DNA from: Thermanaerothrix sp034436175
Lineage (GTDB): Bacteria; Chloroflexota; Anaerolineae; Anaerolineales; Anaerolineaceae
Assembly (NCBI GenBank): GCA_964427505.1
Contig: CAYRUO010000003.1
Location: forward strand, 1-64,000
Length of the DNA: 64,000 bases
Reading direction: 5' to 3'
Below the pieces are notes generated by a model, which did no database searches, had not been told where the DNA came from, and saw only the letters and a list, made by a program, of their open reading frames with translations. Position numbers and translations under genes: made by a program. Below are positions 34,506-44,186 of this stretch, piece after piece. The number at the start of each line of letters is the position of its first letter. Within the stretch, counting starts at the first letter, position 1.

Positions 34506-35516
34506 ATGGAATCGCATTATCTGCGCTATGTGATAGCTGGGCGTCTTCAACGCGATTTTATTCTCCCGCTGGAGGGAAAACCTTCGCTGGACGTGCCGGG
34601 GGGAAGTGCCCTGTATGCAGCAGTGGGAGTTTTGATCTGGGATAAGGATATTGGACTCATCAGCCGGGTAGGTGAGGATTATCCTCAAGAATGGTTGGAA
34701 GCCTTGGCCGAACGCGGCCTCGATATTCAAGGGGTGCGTATCTTGCCGCAAGGGCTTGATGTACGGCGGGTGATTTGTAGTTCTGAAGAGGGTGAAGAGG
34801 TTTCCAATCCGATGCGTTGGTTTGCACAGCGCGGTATCCCGATTCCTAAAGCCTTACTGGGGTATACTCCGTCCACCCAAAGTCATAATCATCATGAAGA
34901 TCCTACGCCATTTACCCTGCGCCTGAACGATATTCCTCAGAGTTACTTGGAGGCTACCGCGGCTCATCTGGCGCCCATGGATTATCTAAGCCATACGTTG
35001 CTTCCTTCAGTATTGCGGAAGGGCAACGTCACAACCATTACATTAGATCCGGGGAGCGAGTATATGCACCCAACATTATGGGAGCGTATTCCCCCGTTGA
35101 TCCGAGATCTTACCGCTTTTCTGGTGGCAGAAGAGGATTTGAGACGACTTTTTCAAGGGCGGAGTACCGATTTATGGGAAATGGCTGAAGGAATTGCGGC
35201 GTATGGTTGTGACTTTGTCGTGGTCAAGCGTGGAGAGGCGGGGCAGTATCTTTACGATCGCGTTGGGCAAAAGCGATGGATGATCCCCGCCTACCCAGCG
35301 CGAGTAGTGGACCCAACGGGAGCAGGCGATGCGTTCTGTGGAGGATTTCTGGCCGGGTATCGTCAAACGTATGATCCATTGGCGGCCGTTTTGCATGGAA
35401 ATGTCTCCGCTTCCTTGGTCATTGAGGGAAGTGGCCCGTTTTATGCTCTGGAGGCTCTGCCCGGCCTGGCTCAAGCCCGTCTCGAGGCGCTACGAGATGC
35501 AGTGAGTGTGGTGTGA
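34506..35516 (+). CDS. PfkB-family carbohydrate kinase
   Basis: Ribokinase-like sugar or nucleoside kinase, 336 aa. N-terminal GGSALYAAVGVLIW and GLISRVGEDYP; C-terminal PfkB signature VDPTGAGDAFCGGFLAGY with the catalytic Asp of DAF. The middle contains an unusual YTPSTQSHNHHEDPTPFTL segment with a His cluster. Substrate unknown. ATG 34506 is chosen although a frame extends to GTG 34479. GTGA overlap couples it to the downstream peptidase gene, so they may act on one compound. Confidence 0.85.
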   Translation: MESHYLRYVIAGRLQRDFILPLEGKPSLDVPGGSALYAAVGVLIWDKDIGLISRVGEDYPQEWLEALAERGLDIQGVRILPQGLDVRRVICSSEEGEEVSNPMRWFAQRGIPIPKALLGYTPSTQSHNHHEDPTPFTLRLNDIPQSYLEATAAHLAPMDYLSHTLLPSVLRKGNVTTITLDPGSEYMHPTLWERIPPLIRDLTAFLVAEEDLRRLFQGRSTDLWEMAEGIAAYGCDFVVVKRGEAGQYLYDRVGQKRWMIPAYPARVVDPTGAGDAFCGGFLAGYRQTYDPLAAVLHGNVSASLVIEGSGPFYALEALPGLAQARLEALRDAVSVV

Positions 35517-36637
35517 ATAGACACAACATTCCTGCTCATCTAATCCATGCGTTGAGCGTTTATGTGCTTGAACAAGCCCGAGCGCTTCAGGCTATCCCTG
35601 CGCCTTCATTGGCCGAAACTCAGCGAGCCAATTACCTGAAAGACCAATTCACCCAGTTGGGTTTTTCAGCCAAACAGGATGACGTCGGCAATGTGTTGGT
35701 CTGTTTGTCAGGGGGAGGGAAAGCCCCTTTAGTTTTAACGGCTCACCTGGATTCGGTATTTTCTGCCGACCAAGTGTTATCCTCGCGACACGTTGAGGGC
35801 CGGCTTATTGGCCCCGGTATTGGGGATAATGCATTGGGCTTGGCTTCGTTGTTAGGTTTGGCCCGCTTCTGGGAGGATCTGAATATTGATCTACCCGGAA
35901 GTCTGTGGTTGGTGGCTTCAGTGGGTGAGGAGGGACACGGGGATCTAAAGGGTATGAAAGCCATCGTGCAGCGTTTTGGTTCTCAGCCGGTGGCCTATGT
36001 TATTCTCGAAGGCATTGGTTTAGGACGAATTGTGCATCGGGCTTTGGCAGTTCGCCGTTTTCGTGTGCGGGTTCAGACTCCCGGTGGACATCCTTGGGTG
36101 TTACGGGAGACCTCGTCGGCGGTTCATATTTTGATTATGTTGGCGCACGAGATTCTGCAGTTGTCTTTGCCTGCCACGCCGCGCACTGTTTTGAATATCG
36201 GGGTGATCCAGGGAGGTGTTTCGGTGAATACGCGCGCCCCGGAAGCCTGGATGGATGTTGAATTGCGCAGTGAAGCCACCCTACCATTAGAACATCTTGA
36301 AGCCGAGATACGAAGGCTAATCCATTCTTACAGGGGGTGGCATAAAACTGCGAAGATTGATCTGCTGGCTATGGGGAGCCGCCCAGCGGGAGAAATTCCG
36401 CCACACCATCCTCTGGTGCAGAAAGCCGTGCAGTGCCTTTCTTCATTGGGCATTGAGGTTACCTTGGAACAGGCCTCAACGGATGCCAATGCGCCTCTTA
36501 GCCAGGGATATCCAGCGATCTGCTTGGGTCTGGCGCGGGGTGGGCGCGCGCATACTGAGGATGAATTTATTGAGGTTGAAAGTGTTTCACTGGGGTTACA
36601 GCAGGTGTTGTGCTTGATACAAAAGGTGTGGGATTAA
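35513..36637 (+). CDS. M20-family metallopeptidase/deacylase
   Basis: 374 aa, zinc-dependent amidohydrolase of the M20/PepT-like fold. Metal and catalytic residues appear in LTAHLDSVF (His and Asp), GPGIGDNALG (bridging Asp), SVGEEGHGDLKG (Glu pair) and GRAHTEDEFIEVES (final His). A lid/dimerisation domain lies near 180-290 (RVQTPGGHPW). Peptide, amino acid amide or N-acyl substrate cannot be settled. GTG start overlapping the kinase stop as GTGA. Confidence 0.87.
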   Translation: MNRHNIPAHLIHALSVYVLEQARALQAIPAPSLAETQRANYLKDQFTQLGFSAKQDDVGNVLVCLSGGGKAPLVLTAHLDSVFSADQVLSSRHVEGRLIGPGIGDNALGLASLLGLARFWEDLNIDLPGSLWLVASVGEEGHGDLKGMKAIVQRFGSQPVAYVILEGIGLGRIVHRALAVRRFRVRVQTPGGHPWVLRETSSAVHILIMLAHEILQLSLPATPRTVLNIGVIQGGVSVNTRAPEAWMDVELRSEATLPLEHLEAEIRRLIHSYRGWHKTAKIDLLAMGSRPAGEIPPHHPLVQKAVQCLSSLGIEVTLEQASTDANAPLSQGYPAICLGLARGGRAHTEDEFIEVESVSLGLQQVLCLIQKVWD

Positions 36638-36653
36638 ACGTCGAGCGGGCTAA

Positions 36654-39014
36654 TTAGGGAGGGCTCGATTCTGGCGCATCAAGGTGCGTCTTGAGACGTA
36701 GACGGTAGCGTATGACCTGACGCCAGAGGGTTTTCAGGGCGTGGCGGGCGGTGGTTAAGTCGGAAGTATAAGGACTATAGATTGCCTTTTCATATTCGAG
36801 CAAGAAGAGCAATGCCGGGGCTTTTAGCCACGCATAGCGGTTCACCAACGCTTGAATCCGTTCTTCAGGGGTCATGCCGGGCAGGTCAGCCTGACCAAGT
36901 ACCCGGCTGATTAATTCAAATTGAAGGAACAAGCGTTCCATAGGCGTTAATCGAACATAATTAGCCCAAAAGCGCAGCCATCCCGGTGCACGCCATCCGC
37001 GGTTAATCCACTGCTGTTCAAGGTAAACCGGAAGAGAGCGCTCGGGGGTGGTGCGCAAGGTCTGTGCCAGGCGAAGCCCGGCATAAACTAACCCCAGCAC
37101 ACCCAGGGCGAGCAAGAAATACGGCCACAGGCGCTGGATCAAAATTTCGATGGATGGCGAAGGGGTTAGTGCAGGATTTCCATCAATTTCCGCCTCTTCG
37201 AGACGATTAAATTGTTCGGCGAGTTCGCGGGTGTTGGGAGAGGCAGGGTTAGCGACCGGCGGGGCAGGACTTTCTTCGAGGTTTGTGCCAGAAGGGCGGA
37301 CAATTTGGGGTTGGGCCGAGGTAGGCTCAAACTCAACCCAACCAATCCCTGGAAAATAGACCTCAGGCCAGGCATGGCTGTGTTTCTGCCGTACCGTAAA
37401 TTGCGTGTTGGTGGGATCGGGCTCGCCCTGAGCGTAGCCGACCGCAAGCCGCGCCGGGATTCCCAAGGAGCGCACCAGCAAGACCTCAGCAGTGGCGTAA
37501 TAATTGCAAAATCCCTGCTTCAAATCAAACAAGAACCATAGGATAGGATCGCGATCTTGGGGTGGGGTGGGAATCGTTGCCGAGTACACATAGTTTTCGC
37601 GCAGGTAGCGGGTGATTGCTACGACTTGGTCATAGGGGTTATCTAAGCCACCTGTAATCATGCTCGCCAATTTGGAAAGCGAAAGAGAAGCAGGTACCTC
37701 GAGATAACGCTCACGAATCCAATCCGGATAATCACGCCCGGCGGCTCGCAGTTCGGCTTCGGTGGGGTTGGCAACTAACGATTGGACGGCATAGCGTTCA
37801 CCCGGGCGAAGCAGTGGTTCCACCTTGATCGCCAGGGCCTCTAAAGGTGGTACTTCTGGTAGTGGACGCTGATTAATTAAAGCAGTAACGGGGCGATCCA
37901 CGGTTAATGGGATCGCCGGGGCAAAAAGGGTCTCCAAGTGGCGTTTGGCCTCAATGGTAAATTCGACGGGTACTCGGTGCAGGTAAAGGTTGGGCGAGGT
38001 GAGGAATTCACCGGCTGCAAAAGGAATTTCCTCATCGAAGGTGTTGCGCCATACCCCATTGCGATACTCGTCATACGTATAGGCGCGCCAGTAATAGACG
38101 GCTCCTTCGGGGCGTGGCTGGCTGGCTTGAGCGGTGAAAACCACATCCTCGGATACGGAGATCCCGGTGCCGAGGCTCAAATTCGATGAATAGACCTGTA
38201 CGGTGATGACCGCCGGTCCGCGGAGTGGGGCAAACAGGTTTTCCATCCGCTTGCGGAGGGTGAGCCAGGAGGTTCTTAACCAGGTTGCTCCTTCTGGAGC
38301 CTCAATCACGGATGCAGTTAGGTTAGCGGCGTTCCAAGCGAGGAGCACCATGGCCACGGCAAGCCCTAAGGCCCATTTGCCCAGGTTGAATTCGGTTTCC
38401 ATATCTACCGCAGTGGCATTGCGTTCCCACTGTGCAGCATTGCGGTGATAGTACATTAGGGTCAGCAGAAGCAGGCTAAGTACGATATAGGTGGCTAAGG
38501 CAGTGCCTCTTTGGCCCAATGTGGGGTGGTAGATATCCACCACAACGATAGAAACGCCCCCGATAAGGAGAGGTAGCCAGGGGCGACCGTACCGCGTCTG
38601 CAAGTAACCGGCGCTTAAACTGACCGTCCAAAAAAGCAAGAGCATACTGGCGACGAAGAGGATTGGATCGGTTACCGGGCGATTGCTGAGAAATTGTTGG
38701 GTTGCCCAGTACAGACGGGCATAGAGGATCGTCAAACGCTCGTTCCATGACGTTGCGTCGGTGATCAATAATCCCAACTGCCAGGGGATGAAAAAGACGG
38801 TATAGGCTATGGCAATCCATGTGGCAAGGCGGCGAGAGAAGCGGCTATATCCTATGGCCAGCCCTAGGATGCCGCCCGCAAGTGCGGCTTGGGTCACCCT
38901 TTCAAGGTGTTCAGTCCAACCGGTGCTTGCCATGTGCGAAGCGGCGGTTATGAGCACGGCGATTAAGCAGGCTACACTGGGAAAGGAAAACCACCGTTGG
39001 GTCAGTTTTTCCAT
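36654..39014 (-). CDS. TgpA-like membrane protein with transglutaminase core and DUF4129-like C-terminus
   Basis: 786 aa. Five to seven transmembrane helices in the first 250 residues, an extracytoplasmic domain with a transglutaminase-like core (catalytic Cys near 503 in QGFCNYYATAEVLLVRSLGI; His near 546 in HSHAWPEVYFPGIGWVEFEPT), a disordered linker, one further helix (about 625-645) and a cytoplasmic C-terminal helical domain. The usual partners, a MoxR ATPase and a DUF58 protein, are not adjacent. ATG 39014 is preferred to a TTG at 39029; a TACACT six bases before it might make this start leaderless as well. Confidence 0.85.
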   Translation of the reverse strand: MEKLTQRWFSFPSVACLIAVLITAASHMASTGWTEHLERVTQAALAGGILGLAIGYSRFSRRLATWIAIAYTVFFIPWQLGLLITDATSWNERLTILYARLYWATQQFLSNRPVTDPILFVASMLLLFWTVSLSAGYLQTRYGRPWLPLLIGGVSIVVVDIYHPTLGQRGTALATYIVLSLLLLTLMYYHRNAAQWERNATAVDMETEFNLGKWALGLAVAMVLLAWNAANLTASVIEAPEGATWLRTSWLTLRKRMENLFAPLRGPAVITVQVYSSNLSLGTGISVSEDVVFTAQASQPRPEGAVYYWRAYTYDEYRNGVWRNTFDEEIPFAAGEFLTSPNLYLHRVPVEFTIEAKRHLETLFAPAIPLTVDRPVTALINQRPLPEVPPLEALAIKVEPLLRPGERYAVQSLVANPTEAELRAAGRDYPDWIRERYLEVPASLSLSKLASMITGGLDNPYDQVVAITRYLRENYVYSATIPTPPQDRDPILWFLFDLKQGFCNYYATAEVLLVRSLGIPARLAVGYAQGEPDPTNTQFTVRQKHSHAWPEVYFPGIGWVEFEPTSAQPQIVRPSGTNLEESPAPPVANPASPNTRELAEQFNRLEEAEIDGNPALTPSPSIEILIQRLWPYFLLALGVLGLVYAGLRLAQTLRTTPERSLPVYLEQQWINRGWRAPGWLRFWANYVRLTPMERLFLQFELISRVLGQADLPGMTPEERIQALVNRYAWLKAPALLFLLEYEKAIYSPYTSDLTTARHALKTLWRQVIRYRLRLKTHLDAPESSPP

Positions 39015-39087
39015 AATTCGAGTGTACAATATTTAGAGTGAGTTCGTCAATCGCCAGGACAAAAATCATACCCTTGGTGTCCGAATT

Positions 39088-40089
39088 ATGGATCAAATGA
39101 CCTGGGTTATTACGTTCCAAAATCTGGGGGCGTGGCTGTTGCCGTGGATGTCCCTGCTTTCAACCTTAGGCACCGAGCAGTTTTACATGCTGGTCATGCC
39201 TTTAATCTTTTGGTGCGTGGATGCCGGGATTGGGTTGCGCTTTGCACTGTTATTATTCCTTAGCGGAAGTGTAAACACTTACTTCAAGTTTTTATTTCAT
39301 GCGCCGCGGCCCTTTTGGGTTGATCCGCGGGTTCAAGCCTTAGCCGTGGAGACATCCTTTGGCATTCCCTCAGGGCATGCCCAAAACGCTGCCACGCTGT
39401 GGGGATTTGGTACAACGCTGGTCAAACAAAAAAGCCTGAAGTGGCTCATGGGTTTGGTTATTGTTCTGATCGGGCTTTCACGCGTGTACTTAGGGGTTCA
39501 TTTTGTGAGTGATGTAGTGGCAGGATGGTTGATCGGCGGTATTTTACTGGCTGGGTTTCTGTGGCTCGAACCGCATTTTTTATCTTGGTGGCGAGGCTTG
39601 CGGTTGAAGGCCCAATTCTTCTGGGTAATGCTGTCTTCAGGTCTTATTCTAGCCATAGGATGGAGCATAACCTTTATTTATCGGTCCTGGGTGATGCCCG
39701 CTGAGTGGATGTCCGTGGCACAGAGCAAGATCGGATTGATCCGCCTTGAGCCCTTTTCGCTTACCGGTCTGGTGACCATTGCCGGAACATGGTTAGGGGC
39801 ATTGGGGGGATGGGTTATCTGCACTCATCACTGGCGGGATTATCCCACAGGCGGCACAGTGATCCGGCGTACCCTTCGTTATGTCTTAGGAGTTGTGGGA
39901 ATAGGGCTGTTTTATGTAGGGCTGGGTTTGGCCCTTGATCAAGCACTGGCAAGTTGGGGGATGGACGAAGGGAGCCTGGTTGGGCTGGGTTTGCGGTACT
40001 TGCGGTTTGTCGTTGTGGGAGCATGGGTTACTGCAGGGGCTCCATGGGTGTTTAAGGTATTGGGTTTATCCAGCGGCAAAGGAGGTTGA
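39088..40089 (+). CDS. PAP2-family membrane phosphatase
   Basis: 333-aa polytopic membrane protein. The acid-phosphatase motifs are KFLFHAPRPFW (KX6RP), PSGHAQNA (PSGH) and SRVYLGVHFVSDVVAG (SRX5HX3D). Substrates may be phosphatidic acid or undecaprenyl pyrophosphate. An additional C-terminal half (about 170-330) with five more hydrophobic segments is longer than in short PAP2 proteins. Divergent from the transglutaminase gene. Its last codons contain the AAAGGAGGT ribosome site of the next gene. Confidence 0.88.
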   Translation: MDQMTWVITFQNLGAWLLPWMSLLSTLGTEQFYMLVMPLIFWCVDAGIGLRFALLLFLSGSVNTYFKFLFHAPRPFWVDPRVQALAVETSFGIPSGHAQNAATLWGFGTTLVKQKSLKWLMGLVIVLIGLSRVYLGVHFVSDVVAGWLIGGILLAGFLWLEPHFLSWWRGLRLKAQFFWVMLSSGLILAIGWSITFIYRSWVMPAEWMSVAQSKIGLIRLEPFSLTGLVTIAGTWLGALGGWVICTHHWRDYPTGGTVIRRTLRYVLGVVGIGLFYVGLGLALDQALASWGMDEGSLVGLGLRYLRFVVVGAWVTAGAPWVFKVLGLSSGKGG

Positions 40090-40092
40090 ACC

Positions 40093-40323
40093 ATGCGCCA
40101 AATTGGACGTTTCTTAATGGGTTTATTAATCGGCTGGGTTGTCGGCAGTCTGGTGGGTTTGCTTCTCGCGCCGGCGCCTGGACCGAGCACGCAACAGCGC
40201 ATTGTCCAGGCTTATCAGAAGTTTCTGAACGATATTCGAGAGGCGGCTTTAGCACGCCGGCGTGAACTGGAACAAGAACTAGAGCGGTTGCGCAAAGGGG
40301 GGAGCATCCAGAGCGTACTTTAA
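40093..40323 (+). CDS. YtxH-like small membrane protein
   Basis: 76 aa: one Gly-rich helix (RFLMGLLIGWVVGSLVGLLLAPAPG), the hallmark of YtxH domains, then a charged helical tail (RRRELEQELERLRKG) likely to form a coiled coil. Located three bases after the PAP2 gene with a strong ribosome site in its end, so cotranscribed. A short stem AAGGGG/CCCCTT (40323-40338) separates it from the convergent peptidase gene. Confidence 0.8.
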   Translation: MRQIGRFLMGLLIGWVVGSLVGLLLAPAPGPSTQQRIVQAYQKFLNDIREAALARRRELEQELERLRKGGSIQSVL

Positions 40324-40342
40324 AGGGGGGCTCCCCTTGCCA

Positions 40343-42349
40343 TCAACGCCGTTCCACCGATAGGTGGTAAGTAGCAGGTTGGCGCGTGAAGCGAGTGGTG
40401 CCACTGATAACCAGAGTGGCCGTTTCACGTTCACTTAGGGTGAATTCAAAGGAGATTCTCTGATTCTCATCCAGAGCAAGAGGTTGAAGGATGGTTTTTT
40501 GACCTTGCCGAATCAGGGTAAGGCGAAAGGTTTGAGGTAATCGGTTCTGAATCCGCACAAACCCCTCGGCTTGCCATCCGCCGTCATCGCGTTCAAAATC
40601 GCTAAAGTAGCCGATGGCTGGGATGGCAATATCATCGAGCAAAAAGCCCTCGCCGTTAACCGCGGCATCGGTCACATACTCAAAACGCAAGGTGACCCGT
40701 TTACCGGCAAAGGGGGTTAAGTCCACCTCTTCCCGGATATAATCTTGGCTATTGCCGTTATAGCCACAGCCATAGGAATTGCCTGAGGGATCATCGGTAG
40801 TGCATGAGGGGGTGGTTAGGATCTGCCAATCTTCACCATTTTCGGAAACGAGCAGATACAGGTAATCATAATCCTTCTCTAGGTCATACCAGGTCCAATA
40901 TGTTAGAGTAATAGGCCCTTGAACGTTCGTGAAGTCGAAGGTTTGGGTTAAGGTCATGTCGGATTCATCGCCCTTGTTCGACCAAAATGCATAATTGCCG
41001 GAATGGGCTCCAACAGGCAGAACACCGACTTCCTGATTACCCTTAAAGCGTAGACGTAAGCGTCCCGGACAGGTGATTCGGATGTAATCGGCACCGTATT
41101 GGCTGACCGCACCGGTTATTTCTTCGGGAGCGCATTGCTGAAGGTCCTCGGTAGTGGTAAAAACGGGTGGGGTTTCGTAACGATAATAGGCATAACGGCC
41201 ATCCTCGAACGAGGGGTCTTGCAAGTAATTCGCTATAGTCCAATCCACAAAAACGTCATCGGCGGAATAAGGCTGGTTGGTCAGGGGATCAACCGCACCG
41301 AGGTCAGCGAGCACGGCATCCAAGCTGTCCATACCATTATCAGGATGGGCAACCAACGCTTGGGTTGCGCGTTCACCAAAGCGGTCTAAAAAGTAAGCCA
41401 CAAATAAGAAAGATGCACCATAATGGGGCGTTGTGGCATCCGGATCATTGGGCCAATCGTTGAGTTGGAGATCGGGATCTCGAGCAAAGAGATAGTCGAA
41501 GCCACCCGGATCGTAGCCGTTCAAGAAAGCCGCCAGTTCTGAAAACCCCTCATTGAGCCAGGATTCTTCGTTGCGGTCGCGATACCAGTGAATCATGTGC
41601 TGAAATTCGTGTGCCAAGACACCATAGGTGTAGGGATCGTCCAGCGGGGTGTTGTCGGCGTTGACGATGAACATCTCGTGAGCATTAGAATATTCCTGAG
41701 CCAGCGGGTGCACCGAGTCCGAGGAGGAAAAATAAGCCGCGACGGAATCACCCAGGTTGGAGGCATAAAGGATGTAAATGCGGGGATCATTATCTATGCC
41801 TGGGTTCCATTCGCTCCCAAAAAACTCACGCGTTGTAGGATAGATGTGCTCGCAAAATGTTTCGGCCAGGTCTTGCAAGTCCGCTTTACGGTATTCGATA
41901 CCCTCTTCAATCCAAAAGTAGGCACAGTTGGCTACATAGGCAAGATGAGCCGTGAGGCTAAAATTTTGGTTGGTATCTACATTGGCGACCCAAAATTGTT
42001 CGCGATCTCCCTGGCGATAAGGTTTTGCCGGCTGTACTGAGGGGATGAATCGCTTGCCCTCTAAACGGCGCGCCAAATCAACTAGATTGCGGTTTGGCAC
42101 GATGGTATTGCGCAGGCGTTCAAGGGTCTCAGATGCGCCGTCGGGATTGGGATCTGTCAGGGTGGGGTATGGGGTGAGGGTAACACGCACTGGAGGGAGG
42201 GTTTCATATCGAAGGATTGGGGTGGGAGATGAGGAGGGAGCCCTGAACAAAAGAAGGGCGCTTCCCACGCCAACAGCGGTAAGACTCAGACAACAACACA
42301 ACACTACAAGGATCAACGCAATAATGACCCACCCGGAATTCTTATTCAT
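40343..42349 (-). CDS. Secreted HExxH metallopeptidase with C-terminal jelly-roll domain
   Basis: 668 aa. An N-terminal hydrophobic anchor (about 8-35) is followed by a Thr/Pro linker and a zinc peptidase domain with H247-E248-FQ-H251 and downstream glutamate E267 in SWLNEGFSE, a pattern like hyicolysin (M30) or gluzincins. From about 420 an immune-inhibitor-A/MAM-like beta domain follows (TYWTWYDLEKDYDYLYLLVS), then a beta-rich C-terminus. Cys pairs occur in the outer domains. Probably an extracellular, membrane-tethered protease. GGAGGTG precedes the start. It is the last gene of a five-gene minus-strand cluster. Confidence 0.8.
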   Translation of the reverse strand: MNKNSGWVIIALILVVLCCCLSLTAVGVGSALLLFRAPSSSPTPILRYETLPPVRVTLTPYPTLTDPNPDGASETLERLRNTIVPNRNLVDLARRLEGKRFIPSVQPAKPYRQGDREQFWVANVDTNQNFSLTAHLAYVANCAYFWIEEGIEYRKADLQDLAETFCEHIYPTTREFFGSEWNPGIDNDPRIYILYASNLGDSVAAYFSSSDSVHPLAQEYSNAHEMFIVNADNTPLDDPYTYGVLAHEFQHMIHWYRDRNEESWLNEGFSELAAFLNGYDPGGFDYLFARDPDLQLNDWPNDPDATTPHYGASFLFVAYFLDRFGERATQALVAHPDNGMDSLDAVLADLGAVDPLTNQPYSADDVFVDWTIANYLQDPSFEDGRYAYYRYETPPVFTTTEDLQQCAPEEITGAVSQYGADYIRITCPGRLRLRFKGNQEVGVLPVGAHSGNYAFWSNKGDESDMTLTQTFDFTNVQGPITLTYWTWYDLEKDYDYLYLLVSENGEDWQILTTPSCTTDDPSGNSYGCGYNGNSQDYIREEVDLTPFAGKRVTLRFEYVTDAAVNGEGFLLDDIAIPAIGYFSDFERDDGGWQAEGFVRIQNRLPQTFRLTLIRQGQKTILQPLALDENQRISFEFTLSERETATLVISGTTRFTRQPATYHLSVERR

Positions 42350-42370
42350 AGCACCTCCATTACCTCTAAA

Positions 42371-43021
42371 TCAAATGCCAGATGTATTTTTGTTTCCCAA
42401 CCAAGGGTTATTACGGCGTTCCTCGCCGACGGACGTTTCAGGGCCGTGTCCGGGCAATAAGCGGGTTTGATCGGGGAGGGAAAAGATATGGTGTGTAATG
42501 CTATGGGCAAGTTGGTCAAAATCCCCACCCGGTAAGTCGGTGCGGCCAATACCATGATAAAAGATCAAGTCGCCACAAAAGGCAAGTTCCATCGAAGGGA
42601 TATAAAAGATCACGTGTCCTGGGGAGTGCCCAGGTGTATGCCGCACCTGGATCAAGGTGCTACCCAATTGGAGCATTTGCTCATGGTCAAGATTCAGATT
42701 GGGGGCTACCTGTATGGTTAGGGGCCAACCAAACCAAGGAGCACCACCTTGGACTTGCCAAAGAGGGAAGTCATGAGGATGTAGACCAATAACGAGGCCG
42801 GGGATCTGGTCAGACAGGGTTTGAACCCCGGCGATGTGATCAAAGTGGGCATGGGTAATCCAGATTTGCGTTAAGTGAAGGTTTTCTTGTTGCAGAACTG
42901 TGAGGATTTTTTCGCTTTCGAAAGAGGGATCAATGATGACTGCTTCGCGCGTAATGGGTTCGATCAATAGGTAAGTGTTATTACCAAGCGGTCCTAAGGT
43001 GAATTCACGGATTAAGAGCAT
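42371..43021 (-). CDS. MBL-fold metallohydrolase (glyoxalase II-like)
   Basis: 216 aa. Metal-binding THAHFDHIAG, further His in RHTPGHSPGHV and Asp in FCGDLIFYHGIGRTDLPGG. This is the short GloB2-like group; thioester or persulfide substrates are possible. It starts four bases after the MFS transporter gene, so is cotranscribed. Confidence 0.9.
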   Translation of the reverse strand: MLLIREFTLGPLGNNTYLLIEPITREAVIIDPSFESEKILTVLQQENLHLTQIWITHAHFDHIAGVQTLSDQIPGLVIGLHPHDFPLWQVQGGAPWFGWPLTIQVAPNLNLDHEQMLQLGSTLIQVRHTPGHSPGHVIFYIPSMELAFCGDLIFYHGIGRTDLPGGDFDQLAHSITHHIFSLPDQTRLLPGHGPETSVGEERRNNPWLGNKNTSGI

Positions 43022-43025
43022 GTGT

Positions 43026-44186
43026 TTAATCCTCCCCCTGATTCGTTACCAGCACCGGAGTGGGACGATAGCGTTCAGTTGCGCCCAAACGAAGGCCGAT
43101 AAAGAGGGTGCCAATTCCCAGCGTTAGTGCAACCCAATAAACCGAGAGCGGAGAATGTTGGTAAAGCCATCCGGCTAATGCGGCGCTGACCACAATTCCC
43201 AACGCATTAACGGTTTCGATCAGCCCATAAGCGGAACCTACTTGCCGGTCATTTACCAGTGAACGCGCCCAAGCCAAGATCATGGCTCGATAAAACCTGA
43301 ATCCTCCCAAGAGAAAGTAACCTACGCCAAACCACCAGGGGGAGGAGCCTAACCAAGTTGAGAGCACGAAAAGCATTCCGGTGGTCAATCCGATATTGAC
43401 CCCTAACATGGGTCGGAGGTGACCAAAGAGCAGGGCCAAAATCGTTGTTCCTAGGCTGCAAAGGCTTCCGAAAAGGCCTATCTGTTCCATGGTGATGTTA
43501 TGGTAAGCGGTTAGGTAATTGGGAGTAAGAGGCTGGGCAAGGTATAAGGCAAAGATTCCCAGTGCATTAAATCCCAATAAGTAAAGAAAGTGGCGGTTAA
43601 GGGGCAGGTTGCGCAGTGGGGCAGGTGCTAACGCTGGTGAGGCGGGAACAATGGGGCGGATGAAAAGAATCAACAGGGTTGAAATCACAAAGGTGACGAA
43701 GCCAAACAAATAGATGTGACGCAGTCCCCAGGTCTGGGCGATGAATCCACCGACCATGGGTCCAAGCGCGGCACCTAGGGTGAAACTAGCCGAAGCCGCA
43801 CTTAGCGCTCGCGCCGGCGTCCAAGTGCCGCGTGCGGCGGTGATATATGTGTTCATCGGTGCCAATACGGATGAGGTAAGGCCGTAGATCACCAAGCCTG
43901 TTACAAAGCCGGCTAGGTTATGGGCTAAAGCCATTAGCGCAGCGGCAAACGTGCCCATGATCCAAGAAAACCACATCAGCGGGCGCGGCCCAAACCGATC
44001 CGTTAGGTAACCGGCGGGTAGTTGCGTGAGTGCCATGGCGAATCCCCAAGCGCTTAAAATCCCCCCGATGGTTACCGGTGTGGCGCCAAGCGTTTCCATA
44101 TAAAGGGTTTGAAAAAACGTAAAAGCCCCCTCGCCAATTCCCCAGGCAAATAAAGAAATGACTACCAAAGCCAAATCACGCGTCAT
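43026..44186 (-). CDS. Major facilitator superfamily transporter
   Basis: 386 aa, about 12 transmembrane helices. The loop between helices 2 and 3 carries the MFS motif GYLTDRFGPRPLM. Substrate unknown; drug or sugar efflux families have similar loops. ATGA overlap with the upstream esterase gene. Confidence 0.88.
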   Translation of the reverse strand: MTRDLALVVISLFAWGIGEGAFTFFQTLYMETLGATPVTIGGILSAWGFAMALTQLPAGYLTDRFGPRPLMWFSWIMGTFAAALMALAHNLAGFVTGLVIYGLTSSVLAPMNTYITAARGTWTPARALSAASASFTLGAALGPMVGGFIAQTWGLRHIYLFGFVTFVISTLLILFIRPIVPASPALAPAPLRNLPLNRHFLYLLGFNALGIFALYLAQPLTPNYLTAYHNITMEQIGLFGSLCSLGTTILALLFGHLRPMLGVNIGLTTGMLFVLSTWLGSSPWWFGVGYFLLGGFRFYRAMILAWARSLVNDRQVGSAYGLIETVNALGIVVSAALAGWLYQHSPLSVYWVALTLGIGTLFIGLRLGATERYRPTPVLVTNQGED

